A DNA stretch of 64,000 nt. Origin: Ficedula albicollis. Its lineage: Eukaryota > Chordata > Aves > Passeriformes > Muscicapidae. The notes under the pieces were generated by a model. It was not told the origin of the DNA, did not search any database, and worked only from the letters and a program-made list of their open reading frames with translations. The stretch spans positions 11,976,040-12,040,039 of the forward strand of contig NC_021677.1 in NCBI RefSeq assembly GCF_000247815.1, in the 5' to 3' direction. The translations under genes and the position numbers were made by a program. This document shows positions 1 to 11,880 of the stretch, piece after piece. Each line of letters begins with the position of its first letter. The first letter of the stretch is position 1.

Positions 1-560
1 CATAATTCATCTCAGCTCCCACAGATAGTTCTGTTGTTATTAGTTAACCAGGTTTTATGTCAACAACAAAAGGGTTTTTGAAATATACACTACATGCAAG
101 TCATTTACAAGCTACAGTATCTGAAGAATTTTACCTGTAGGTGAAATATGGGCATAAAAGAGAAGGACTGTTGTGTGTGGAGACTTGTGCATGGTGGATT
201 CTGCATAGCCACTTCCTTACTGGAAGGGCACCCATCTCCCTAAAAGTCTCATGGGCACCCAGAGGAATTGCTAGCAACACTTGGCAGGGAACATAAATAC
301 CATTTTGTCCAACCAATATGTCATTTCTCTACTTTAAAGTAAAAGAAAGTCTAAAGTCTAAGAAAAAAATTATGGTGTTTCTGGCAATACACAATTAGCT
401 TAACTAGCAAAATATGGTGTTCTACTCTACCCACAGATAGCTCACCAGGCCCATGCTCTATTCCAGAATAAGAATGACTTTCTACTCCAAGCTCTGATAA
501 TTATTCTGGAATTAAATGAGTTTTTACTGCACAGTAGAGTTGCCCATGAGGGAACCATTG

Positions 561-671
561 CAGCACAGATAATGGCATCAGAATAAGCAATGGCAGTGTA
601 GGAAGGAGAATTTCCCAGCACAGATAATGGCATCAGAATAAGCAATGGCAGTGGTATGAAGGAGAATTTCC
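561..671. repeat. 55-bp tandem duplication
   Basis: Two adjacent copies begin cagcacagataatggcatca, at 561-615 and 616-671, with a few base differences near the end of the unit. A third partial start (cagcacag) follows at 672. Confidence 0.93.
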
Positions 672-1092
672 CAGCACAGAAAGCCTAGCATCTGAGAATT
701 GCTGAGATGGTATCTCTGACCTACTTTGCTCAAAGTGCCATAGACATATCTCCACACAGGCATCCAATTATTTGTTGAAATCAACAAGTATTTTTGTGCT
801 ACCCAGAATTAGTGCAAGCTAAAAGGGAGAGTGGAGCAGGATGATAGGTGGAAAGAAGTGTTCTTTCTGTAGCACTTGCCAGCACAGGAATTGATTTCAC
901 AAACATGCTCATCCAAGCAGTGTAGTTCATTCAGCAGAGCATCAACTCCCATCAAAGAGTCATTCTTAACTTGGAATCAGCGTGCCCGTAACAGCAACAA
1001 ATGAACGGAAAAGAGCAGAATAGTTCTTTAGAAACAGCCCAGCTGTCTCATGCATCCCACACTGCCACATACAAATGTTTTCATTGAAGGGG

Positions 1093-1115
1093 AAAAAAAA
1101 AAAAAAAAAAAAAAA
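1093..1115. repeat. A(23) homopolymer
   Basis: This is an uninterrupted run of 23 A. No retroposed element could be recognised upstream of it, so its origin is not clear. Confidence 0.95.
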
Positions 1116-2937
1116 GCAGCCCTGAAGCTCAATGCCACAGTTAAAAATGGCCATCAAACCCCAAAACGTACCATGCAAACTGGAGAACTGAAGACATTAA
1201 GCACATTCCCAGAGAAGGCCACACCAAAAAAGGACACTTCTGGAGTTCTTATAATATTTTCAAAAGCAACGTGCCTAACAAAGGATTTTACAAGGCAATA
1301 AAACATCCTGTTAGGTAATTAAATTCTTCTAAGCTGGCTCTTGCAAACGGCATGGTTTATTACAAGGAGAGCTGCCCCGAGGGATTAACAAATGTCGTGT
1401 TGAATATGAAAAACATTGTATTTATTTGCTTCTCTGCAACCTTGTGAAACATTAAAAGGGTTTGAGAGACACATTTAGAACAAACTGATTTAGGGAGAAT
1501 AAATCCTCAGTATTCCAGTGAATGGTGTGGTATAATATGACAAGAAGAGTCACTTTTACCTTGAGAGCACAGTTAATCTCACTTATAGTGGGAAAATCTA
1601 CTCTGGTGCAAACTGGTGTGAAATTTATCCTAGTGCATATATGAAATTTGCTACCAATTATAATGTCTTTTTCTCTGATTTGTGAAAATTAAAACCTTGA
1701 TCAACTGACACTATAGTGGGTTTAGTAAACAGCATAATCTCTCTACTATAAGATATTATTTCTTAGAACAGCTCTGTATCTTTGATAAACTCTTGAGTGT
1801 ACAGGAAAAAGAGAATTTCTATTTTGTCTGATTAAAAAAAAAACAAACTAAATGTTTGTGCTAAATCAAATTTTTTGGTTTAGACTGGAAAGAAATCCAG
1901 TTTAATCTTTAAAAATTACATCCCAGACCCTGAGAAACAGACAGTAAAGAGAAATATTATTAATGTTTTTAAAATTTATTAGAAAAAGAAAATTAAAATA
2001 ATACTAAATTAAAAAAATAATTCTCCATCTGAAACCACTTATAGTATCCTACTTGCTTGCAGAAAAAAGACTAAAAAGGCTCATTATTACCAAAACCTCA
2101 ACATTTAAACAATGCAATTTCCAGATTCTAACAGTAAATTCTGTAGCTGTAATCAGCCAAAAATTTCCCTCTATTGCTAACCAGGAGGAAAGACTCTGAA
2201 ACCTGCATTTCTCAGAGCAGAATTTGTTAGTCCACTAAATACTCACCTTGCTCTTGTGGAAAAATAAGACCACCAGGTGAAAATAAAACAACAAGGAGAC
2301 AAAAACTACAGCACATGGAGTAAAACTGGCAGGAATTTGAACTGAATGCTGGGTTAAGCTTTTTTTTGCCTAAGAGTAGGATATTGGTTGGTCTTTTTTT
2401 CTGTTTTTTTTTAAAACAGAGTTAAGATTTGCAAAGGCATCCAAAATTTGAACCCCAAAACCTAAAAACCCTGCCACCTAACACCATTCCCAACCAAAAA
2501 GCTGCCAGCTGCATTCCCAACCAATATCAGTTGATTTCAGCTCCTGTCCCACAAACTCATCAATAATCAGGGAAGGAAGCCTCTTGCTATGCTTATGAAT
2601 CCCTTATGAATTACATTCCACTCAATGATCTGCAGAACAAGAAAACTGGAAAATTACTGCTCTCTAGATATACTGGAGGTGTTACCAACCTGGAATGATA
2701 TCTACAAGAGTCACATTTTGGACAAGGATTACCCAAGCTGCCCCTTAGGAAATCCTGAGGAAAAGTATGCCATACCATCTTTAGAGGGCCAAAAAGCATG
2801 GGCCATATGAGGACAGAACTAAAAAATACCTGATTTCCTTAGGATTTATTTCTGATTATTAAGGTCTTTGACAAGAAATGGCAATATAATTTTTTTCTCC
2901 TGTGGGTGTGACACCTGAAGTGACTGTGTCCCTACTG

Positions 2938-3018
2938 GATCCGTAATATTTAATAAGAAAGTGGAGACATCACACGCTAGATCCCATAATATTTAATAAG
3001 AAAGTGGAGACATCACAC
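2938..3018. repeat. 38-bp tandem duplication
   Basis: Copies at 2938-2975 and 2980-3018 both read gatcc..taatatttaataag and then gtggagacatcacac. They differ by one short indel and are separated by four bases. Confidence 0.93.
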
Positions 3019-4007
3019 AAGTTTGAAATGTTCTTCTCTACTTGTTTTAATGGACTTTGCAGAAACACAGTATCTTTGAAATTACTATTTTCAGTCCTAG
3101 CTGAACTTAGTTAACAGGTTTCAAATTTATCATAACCACTGTCAGGCTTAAGCAAAACTACATGCAGAGGAATGTTCAGAGTAGAACCCATCAGCTTTAC
3201 TTAGTAGGAACCAAGGCTGAAGACACTTAAATAGTCATGGCAGAAGGGACAAGCTGCCTCTTTCCCAGGTCAGCATTGAAATGGCAGCTAGTTACCTTGC
3301 TCCCTCCTGTTAGGCTACAATTGCAAGATCTGATGGTTTTTTATCCCCAAACCCAAGTAGTGTAAGATAAGTAGTTGTAAGATATAAATCAATGATTTAC
3401 TAAAACACACAAAATGAGAGACTTTTGTAGGAAATGGAAAAAACAGAAACTTCCACAGATACTGAAGGGTTTGATTTGCAGCCTCGGAAGAAGCTTGGAT
3501 TGAGGTAAAAATAAAAGCACACAGACATTAAGCAGAAAAATTATAAACTTGTATTTCTATAGTAATAAGTAAAATATGCCTTAAGTAAGTAAGAAACTGT
3601 ATTGGGTAAGATGGTGAAAGGCTTTTCAGTGTAGTAATGTCATTGCATAGAGTAAGCTAAGAGTTCAGATGTTATAATAGAAGCATATGTAGTAGCAGCC
3701 CATTAGATAAAAGTGCATCAGAATTAGGTTAGAAAAACAAAATAATCTTGGTGGCAACTTTCCATTGGATTAGAATGTTGTATATTGCCTTGTAACAAAG
3801 AAACTAGTGACTACTTTGAGCTATGCAAACTTCCTACTCCTCTAAGATCTCACAGCCTTTGAGACTAATGTATATCCGAGTAATGAATTGTTTTTAACCC
3901 GACAGTTGTCCCATCCCTTCATTAAGGCACCAATAATAGCCTTTGTTCTGATGAGCACAAAATGAGCACTGCACTAGGACTCTCAGCAAACACTCCTGCC
4001 AGAGGTG

Positions 4008-4026
4008 ACATTCTGTACCATAATAG
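4008..4026. repeat. Displaced copy of the TUB exon 3 donor region
   Basis: The 19 bases acattctgtaccataatag match 4797-4815 at 18 of 19 positions. The second copy spans the last eight bases of TUB exon 3, the gtacag donor and the first intron bases. The pair brackets the 770-bp insertion-like segment at 4027-4796, as a target-site duplication would. At 19 bp it is longer than the 4-6 bp usual for LTR elements, so a LINE-type integration or a template-switch duplication is also possible. Confidence 0.85.
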
Positions 4027-4796
4027 CCAGAGCTTGTTGGAGTCTGTAAATCAGAGGCCTCTCTGAATCCTTCAGAGAGAGATTAGAGTGCAGGGATTGA
4101 ATTAAAACCTTTGGATGGATTGAAGTATATTAAGCCACTCACACATAAAGTAGAGGTGTAAGTTTAAGTTTTAGAATAAGCAAGTAAGTTTAAATAAGTA
4201 AGAATATGTTATAAGTGCTTAAAAGAGTAAAGGTCTTAGATACCAGGGTAGAAGAGCAACTTCTAGTGAAGGTTGAAAAACACAGTCCTAGATACTAGTT
4301 TTGAAAACAAATTTTCATGTAGGCTCCAAGAACATAGTTTTAGACATAATAAAACTACAGTAAGAATATTGCTTGCATTTTTTAGATAGAACAAAATAGA
4401 ACATATGCATAGTTTATACATAACCCGGCATGCTAAGAAAGTAGAATTCTAATAGGTTAAGAAGAAATGGTTTAAGTTTGTGTTTTTAGCTTATTGGATA
4501 ATTTGTGTATAAGAATCTATGCACTGGGGAGAGATGTGCTCTTGCTCTCTCACTGTCCTTCTCTCCTCACCACCACCATCATCACCTGAAGAAGACAGGA
4601 GCTGCCACAGCAACATCAGGAGCAGCTTCTACTTCTATTTGGGACTTCATATCTATTTAGGACTCTATGCCGAAAATTTTTAGCATGGACTTTAACACTT
4701 GTGACTCTTTGCCTTTCAAGACTGATGTGCCTTTACAATAAACAACTTTATAGCAATCAGTAGCTGCTCAGCTCTTCTAGAGAAAACAAACACCCA
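4027..4796 (+). mobile_element. Probable LTR-type (endogenous retroviral) insertion
   Basis: This segment of about 770 bp lies between two near-identical 19-bp direct repeats, right beside TUB exon 3. Its 5' part is rich in taagtttaag and aagtaag motifs, a composition I associate with passerine ERVL-type LTRs. A TATA-like box (gtgtataagaa, 4505-4515) is followed by a pyrimidine-rich block and then a polyadenylation signal (aataaa, 4737-4742). That is the promoter to polyA order of a solo LTR in plus orientation, antisense to TUB. No gag, pol or env coding is present. Clean TG...CA ends could not be fixed. A non-LTR origin or a merely local insertion remains possible. Confidence 0.4.
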
Positions 4797-4807
4797 ACAT
4801 TCTGTAC

Positions 4808-4970
4808 CATGATAGATGGTGCTGCTGTTGCTGTTGAGATAGGACTCAACCAGCGGAGCCTGCTCCTCCGAATGCTTCGTCCTGCGCGTCCTCGCCCGGC
4901 TGTCCACGTTGGACTGAACCATCAGTGGCTCCTGGCGCTTCTTCTTCTGCTTCTGCTCCAGCAGTGCTCT
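4808..4970 (-). CDS. TUB: TUB (tubby) coding exon 3
   Basis: This is an internal exon of the tubby bipartite transcription regulator and ciliary trafficking adaptor. Read on the minus strand it starts after a pyrimidine-rich acceptor ending ttcttcag and stops at a CATG|gtacag donor. It is 163 nt long, entering in phase 0 and leaving in phase 1. The translation begins [19 protein letters not shown], which is the near-invariant N-terminal segment of vertebrate TUB. It continues with an Arg-rich stretch and then [12 protein letters not shown], also diagnostic of TUB rather than TULP3. In the family the KKKR cluster lies in the nuclear localisation region, and the surrounding amphipathic helix is the segment through which tubby and TULP3 contact the IFT-A complex. 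The leftover G would complete a Val codon in the next exon, matching the mammalian order Y-Q-V. That exon is not in the 4.8 kb to the left. The C-terminal tubby domain that binds phosphoinositides lies outside the window. Confidence 0.95.
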
Positions 4971-6372
4971 CTGAAGAAAACACAGAGAAAAGCATCTCTT
5001 ACTGGACTCCAAACAGCAGCAATCTACAACAGAAAACAATGGTCAGCTTTGCATCTTCCTCAGCTTTACAGCGGCGGCAGCAGGCAAGCAGGAGATTGGG
5101 ATGTCAGGTTACTGGAAATCTTTCCAAAAATCCACAACCAACCCACTGCTGAAACACCTTCTGTAGAAAACAGCAAATAATTAAAATACATCTTTCTGAG
5201 CAGCCCACCAGCTGTCAGAGCTTGCTTGGAAATAACCCTTGGGAAAACAACAGTGTGAGAATACTGGCTGTGAGGAAATGGGAGGGTAAGCAAGGGCATG
5301 AGGCAGACATGCCAATTTCAGTTTCTGTAAATTAAAAGCAAGTAATTGCAAACTAGAATCAAGTGATAATACTGGACATGAGCCTAATTTATCAGCTATA
5401 ATAGATGAACTTTAATTAAACACTTCAATTTCTCAGCTAGACCTGCTGAAAACTGAAACCTTCGGCATCCAGTGGTACCATGGGGACCTTGTTTGGGTCC
5501 TCTCCACAGCCTCAGAGAACTGAACTGTAGCATCCAGTGGTACCATAGGGACCTTGTTTGAGTCCTCTCCACAGCCTCAGAGAACTGAACTGTTAATTTT
5601 ACTTATCTATTACCTTACCATTTTCTTGCTTCTGTACAGTGGTATTTTAGCTTCCAGAAAGGAGATGCAATAAAACCGAGGAATAAAAATGGAGAGTGAA
5701 CTCTTTCAGCCCCCTAAGTTTTGTTAATACCTCAACATGACTCCAACATCATCAGAATTAAGTACAGGATTATGGCATAAATATTACCTGAATTTGAAAA
5801 TAAGATGCTGGTAGACATGCAAGCTGGTGAAATAGTGGCAATAGAAAAGGATAAAATTAAATTCACAAGGTTTAACTTTAAAAATGATAACTTTTTTTGA
5901 GAAGGGGACCTCAGAAATCAAAGTAAAAGCAGAAACCTCAGCTCCCATTAAAACTTGATGACACAATTCCCTCAGATTTCATGCATGGGGTTGTGATTCC
6001 CTTGCACAAGTCATGTAGGAATGCAGTCAGAAAACAGACAACACAGCACACAGTGCCACAGGTTATAGCCACAAGAGCTAAATCCACTGAATAAAAACTT
6101 TGTGGCTAACCCCTGCTGGTTGGGTGGCTGTTCCATCAGTGGGGTAACAAATACATTGCACAACACTTAAAACAAGTTCAAGGCAGCGGGAATCACTCAA
6201 ACCACACTCAGAAGACAAGTTTTAATGGAAGTTAGACTTGTGAGTTAAATTCCACCTCCACAGATCTCTCTTCTGCATTGCCCAATCAGAGGATGCAATT
6301 TTCTAATCAGTGTTTTCATTACTCCAGGATTCAGACTTTAGGGAGCAAGAAGGTCCTCCTCCAAAATCTTAC
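4971..6372 (-). other. TUB intron 2
   Basis: This intron of 1402 bp lies between the two recognised TUB exons, with consensus gtaaga at its 5' end and a polypyrimidine tract before ttcttcag at its 3' end on the minus strand. It contains the 65-bp tandem duplication at 5465-5594. No other exon-like open frame with splice sites was seen. Confidence 0.9.
5465..5594. repeat. 65-bp tandem duplication in TUB intron 2
   Basis: Two copies (5465-5529 and 5530-5594) begin gcatccagtggtaccat and end in ctcagagaactgaactgt. They differ at only a few bases (for example tgggtcc versus tgagtcc). Confidence 0.94.
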
Positions 6373-6424
6373 CTGTCTGTCAAGCTTCTGCTGACGCAGG
6401 CTGCTCCCCTCATCATCCAGAACA
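6373..6424 (-). CDS. TUB: TUB (tubby) coding exon 2
   Basis: This is a short exon of 52 nt on the minus strand. The acceptor is ttgtctttgcag, the donor is CAG|gtaaga (consensus). It contributes one base that completes a codon from exon 1, then 17 codons reading VLDDEGSSLRQQKLDRQ. This matches mammalian TUB from its VLDDEG motif, with one visible change from the mouse form (Ser for Asn before LRQQ). It is spliced in phase 0 to the exon at 4808-4970, giving the continuous helix ...LRQQKLDRQ-RALLEQ.... The incoming phase requires an upstream exon ending with two codon bases, as in the known alternative TUB first exons (…YS| or …R|). No such exon was recognised in the 57 kb to the right, so the start codon is missing. 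It was too short for a simple open-frame search and was found from its splice sites and protein match. Confidence 0.95.
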
Positions 6425-8296
6425 CTGCAAAGACAAAGAGTACATAATTGGAACAAACTGAGCACTCAAAACAACACCTAACAGCACCCAGTGGAACAAA
6501 TTCTCACAGGAGTTATCCATACAAAACTCCCACTATGTTCCATGGAAGTTTGCCTGCCCTAACTGAAAAAACTTGGCTTCAGAGGATTTAAATGCAGTCC
6601 ACGAAAAATTGAAAAACTCTGGCTCACACAAACTTCAACAAAAATGTATAATCAGGCAGCTCAAAAAGAAATGCAAAATCCACTGTCTACAGCTTGGTTT
6701 CTTTTCTACTTGTCTTCTAATGCAAAACATCAATGTATACAGCACTGAAATTGAAAATTTGCATATAAAGCCTAGAAAAAGGAAGGAGTGTAAGTGAACT
6801 GCTTAGCAACTCAGCAGTATTTAAAATTAAGGTAGTAAAATTAACCACCTAATCTTTTGCACACTGAAAACCATAATTTACTCCTGAATATCTGAGAAGT
6901 CACACTTATTGCCACACACTTCAATGTTTAGAGGTGGGCAAGAGAAACAGCATTGCTCACTGCCCATATGTCTCTGCTAATTTTTGCTTCTTGGGAGATT
7001 AGCTCCAGTGCATTCAATCATTTTCATTAATTAAAGACTGGCATTGAAATCAAAAAGCTATTTTTGCAAAGTACTTTATCAAACTACTGACTAGGCTTTA
7101 TTTTTCTGGAGAACAAAAGTCTCTATTGTAAGAACAATGTGGTTAAATATTGATCATAGATAATTGAATCTTTTAAACAATAATATGTCATCTACAAAGA
7201 AAATTGTGCTATAGAACAAAAACAATGGCCTCTTACAAGGAAAATTAATTTTCTCCTACAATACACTTACATAAAATGTTAGCCCCTTCTCTTATATTGC
7301 TTCTAGCAATCAAAAAGAGCCAATAAAAGATCCAGGACAAACAAACCTGGATTCTGACCTACATACAAACCAACAGTATTGCAAAGGAAATTGTATAAAA
7401 AATGTGAATTTCGTGTATTAATTCTATAGGAGACAGTAACATTGTAGTAGAGTTAAATAGAACAGCTAATAAAGGCATGCAGAATGCCACTTTTCCAATG
7501 CCAGCATTATCAAAGACCTATAATTAAGCATTTCTGGTAGCATCAGCCTTTTACAATTTTTCTTAGGTTATATGCTACAAAAGGCTGAGGTTCCACAGAT
7601 GGCAACTGTGCTGCTCAAGTACCTCAGGTATGAAATTACCATCTCTTTAGAAGTAACGCATTACCCACAGTCCACAAAGAAAGATTAAAGAAAAAAACCC
7701 TCACACTCATAAAAATGTTCTGCTTTACACCAAGCATTCTTCATTCTATAAATAACAGAATTTATAAAAGGGAGACACACATTCCTCCATGGTATGCAAT
7801 ATCAGGATTGCAGAAATGTTTCACTGCAAGTGCTGCAGTATTAGCTGCACTGTCAGAAAGTACAACTACCCCAATGGAGATTTTCAGCCAAACAATTGAG
7901 TAAAAGATGCCTAAGTGTAAAGTTTCAGGCTCAATGGCCTGAACAAATCCTCCTCATTTCAGACAATGCTTGAAAAAAAGCCAAAACAATGTAATGATGC
8001 TAACAGAGACACCAAAAACTGCAGAGGCAGCAATGCATACACCATCCTAGCATCCATGCTCTGGCACACTGCATGGAACAAGGGGGGAGGAAAATGTCCT
8101 GTGCCTGGGTGGGAAGCCACAACAAGGCAAATTCAGGTTCAGGCACAGCTCCTTTATGCCTCTTAATGCCCGACTGAAGCATGCTAAACATGGCAGTTTA
8201 AATAACACCAGGCAGCAAACTCCAATCAGAGAATGGTGTGATTTGCATGCAGAATTCCAGGAATGCAAAGCAACAATCAGATACACCAGAGGACTG
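6425..8296. other. Non-coding, TUB 5' intron or upstream DNA
   Basis: This is AT-rich sequence immediately upstream of TUB exon 2. I see no exon, repeat family or CpG island. It ends at an A-run that introduces the first G tract. Confidence 0.6.
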
Positions 8297-8814
<518 letters not shown>

Positions 8815-9579
8815 AAAACCTATGGATGTTGCAATGCTAAAACACCTCTCCACATTGCCCTTCTAACTCCAACACTTTTTTTAAAAAGCTTCTGAATATA
8901 TGCAACCAAAGCTGAGACCGAGAGCAGCATGCCATGAAAACCTGATGACAATGTCATCTGCTGCTTCCAGCCCCTTCATTATCCCACTTCATATTTTATA
9001 AAGTTCTGAGTAGTTTTCATAACCTTTTTTAGGCATGCATTAATGACAAGCCTTGCATTTAACACTCAGCAAATAAAACTGAATTCCAGCATTCTTCACC
9101 AACACCAAGATTCAGCAGAATATGGTTGCTTCACCTATCCTTTCTCCCTCCAGGGTGCTGCAGGGGTATCACAATGCCTTGCCCCCACCAGCCAGCCACA
9201 TCACACTTCTGAATCCTTCACAGGATAATGTTAAAAAAGGCCTTATTACCACCAACTCTAGCTATTTTAAATGTTACTCAGTTCCAGTATCACTGGAAAG
9301 CTGCAGTTCTGTCCTTGATTGATGTCTAATAACACTTCTGCTACTCCAAATACAAAAAGGATTCAATTTAGCCTATATATTCCTCTGCTACAACAACAGA
9401 GCACTCCAGTTTCAGGCTGCACTTTGTCAGTGTTTTCTGCAGAACTACTGGACCTTGGAGTTGTTGACCAGCAGCCAGCTTTTCATATTCCCCCATTTCC
9501 AATGGACAAAGTCTCCTGAAACTGGATGACTTCCAAGATATGCCATTAAGGAAAGTCAGGGTTTAAATACATGCATACA

Positions 9580-9606
9580 TAAATAAGTAAGTAAATAAAT
9601 AAATAA
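9580..9606. repeat. (AAAT/AAGT)n microsatellite
   Basis: A short tetranucleotide tract mixes aaat and aagt units. Confidence 0.85.
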
Positions 9607-11537
9607 TATAAGCTCTGTTTCCATAGCAATTCCATCATGCCTTTGCTCTTGCTGTCTTGAAAAACATCTGCAGAGGACTCTGAGATGCAGTGTGTAAGTG
9701 CCACTGACCCTTTTCTCACACTTCAGTGAGTCCTTGCAGAAAGATTTAGCAGATCATCTCATCACAGCATCTGGCAGTCCGTGCATTCTGTCAGACGCTC
9801 CAGGGTCCAAGAGCTGGATTTCTGCCTTTTATTTCTTTGGAAAGCACAAAAGTGTGTGAGCAGAAGCACAGCCTTTGCCCTTCCTGGTCTTTCAAAAGAG
9901 CAGGAATCAATTGCTCATCCCTCTGGAAGGAAGGAGGACTCAGCTTGTTTTTTTGTTTTTTGCCCAGTTTTTTTGTTGCACTCTGGTCCAAATAACTGGG
10001 ATGGTCAGAAACTAAAGGCCCAGTACAGCAGAAAAACTGTGACTGAAAGATAGCAGGAAATAATCTCAGAGAGAGAGGCTGTTACAACAATTCTGCCCAC
10101 ATGGTGATGTGATGCTAGAAAATCCCAGGAGCAGCATGAAACTCAGTCAGATTTAATAGAGAATTATAACTTTATAATTCATGAAAATTGAATTATTGAA
10201 GAGCATGCATACATATTAGCAATCTGCTCAGCACGCTGAAGTATCCTGAAGATCCTGTAAGATTCATTTTTCATTCCTATTTGATCAAGGATAATACATC
10301 TGCCTAGCATCTTGGCTATGGCTCTGACCCATTTAAAACAAAAAGCAATTTTACACCATACATAATATTGTAAACAGCCCTTCAGCTCTGCAGTAATAGT
10401 CTAGTCCAAATTCAGCTGACAAATCAGAGCTTGTATATATTTCCTTGCAGATTCAGGGGAAAACAATCCTTCTATACAGAACTTGAACAATCAACCCATT
10501 GGAATTTACTAGTGCTGGGTTTAAGAAATCAAGCCTATAGCTTCCTATTGTAAAGATTCATATCAGTTGCCTGGACTAAGGCCCACAGAGACTTAAGCAT
10601 TATCTTTAGATAGCATTATTTTCGAATTTCAATTATTCCAAAATTCAATTTTAACGGCATTTGATTCAACCATCTCAACTCCTGTTTTTTAAAGGGAAAA
10701 ACATTAAAAGCAAAATCACATTTTAGTCAAAGTATTACTTTTTATACCACCCTTTTAAGACACAAAATCTATTTTGCAGAAACAGTTTCAACATTAAATT
10801 CAATTTACAGTAAGCCAGGCTTACTTAAGATGGAACCATATGAAAGAATTTTAGTATTCTAAGTTTTTTATAATCTCTACTCCTTAAAAAAACTTTGGAG
10901 AGAAAACCAAGATCCATCTTGATTTAAGGATGAAACTTCATGATCACAGAAAGCTCCACACTTTACTGCTGAGATGAAGGCAGAAGATTCTGTAAATCAA
11001 CATCTTGCTACATTGTACTGTAATTCCACATGGGGTGAATTCAGTTAAAGTAAAATCTGAAAAGATTTAATTCAAGTAACATCAAATTTTCACAGCAAAT
11101 ACTTCGCCTCTGCTCTTTGAAAATGCAAACTGCTTGTGTTTCAATAAGCCAATGCAAGAAAAAACAATCAAGAAGAAATGTTTCTAATTAGAATGTCCAA
11201 GATACATATAGTCACTGATTTTATTTAAGGGTTTTTTTTAAAAAGAAAAAGTCTGCCACAGTAAAGCAGCTCTATTGTTTCTGCCTGACGAACAAGGCAA
11301 TGCTTTTGTTCCTTCCTGACACTGCTTCATAAAGGAACATTTTCCATTAAAATAAATTTTTTACCAGGACAAAGGCCCAAAAATCTCACCTAGCACATTT
11401 CTGCAGCCCAGCACTAACTGCACCAAAAAGTACAGCTGGTCAAACAAGCAGACTCATACTACCCCTATACTTTAACACACTGTTTAAAAAGTGTCACCCT
11501 TGTATTTTCTCTTTTTGTTGCTTTATATATTGCTAAC

Positions 11538-11643
11538 AGCAGCACCCAAAAGCTCTATGTGAAATGCACAAGCAAAATTAATATTAGCAGCACCCAAAAG
11601 CTCTATGTGAAATCAGGGACCTTTACACAAGCAAAATTAATAT
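11538..11643. repeat. 48/58-bp tandem duplication with internal indel
   Basis: Both copies start agcagcacccaaaagctct and end caagcaaaattaatat. The second copy (from 11586) carries about 12 extra bases (cagggaccttta-like) after gtgaaat. Confidence 0.9.
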
Positions 11644-11813
11644 ACATAGGCAGAGAAAATTCCTCAAACAAACAGTTCACATTATAAATTGGATAAGAAA
11701 TTGTTCCTCCCATTTGGAACACTGAACCAGAAGCAAATGGAAAATTAGAAGGTGGCATTTTTATCTTAAGTTTCTTCTGCTGTATTGTGAGCTGCAGTTT
11801 AAAAACAATGGAT

Positions 11814-11880
11814 GATCAGACCAGATAGAAAGAAAAAAAAATAATTGATCAAACCAGATAGAAAGAAAAAAAAAATAATA
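11814..11880. repeat. 33-bp tandem duplication ending in A-runs
   Basis: Two copies of gatca.accagatagaaag, each followed by an A-run and ataat, lie at 11814-11846 and 11847-11880. Confidence 0.88.

Larger units (their letters stand above)
1..4807 (-). other. TUB intron 3 (partial), with small duplications
   Basis: This is non-coding sequence downstream of TUB exon 3 on the minus strand. The donor is gtacag at 4807-4802, and the next exon of TUB is not reached. I see a 23-A run at 1093-1115, a 55-bp tandem duplication at 561-671, a 38-bp duplication at 2938-3018 and a probable LTR-type insertion at 4027-4796. Open frames of 60-107 codons here are interrupted by AT-rich sequence and match nothing I know. 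Confidence 0.8.

Noticed and set aside
4014..4796. LTR with exact TG...CA ends and 6-bp acattc target duplication
   Set aside because: The match between the two flanks extends 13 bases past the supposed TG start, so the short target duplication is not a sufficient explanation. Ends were left open.
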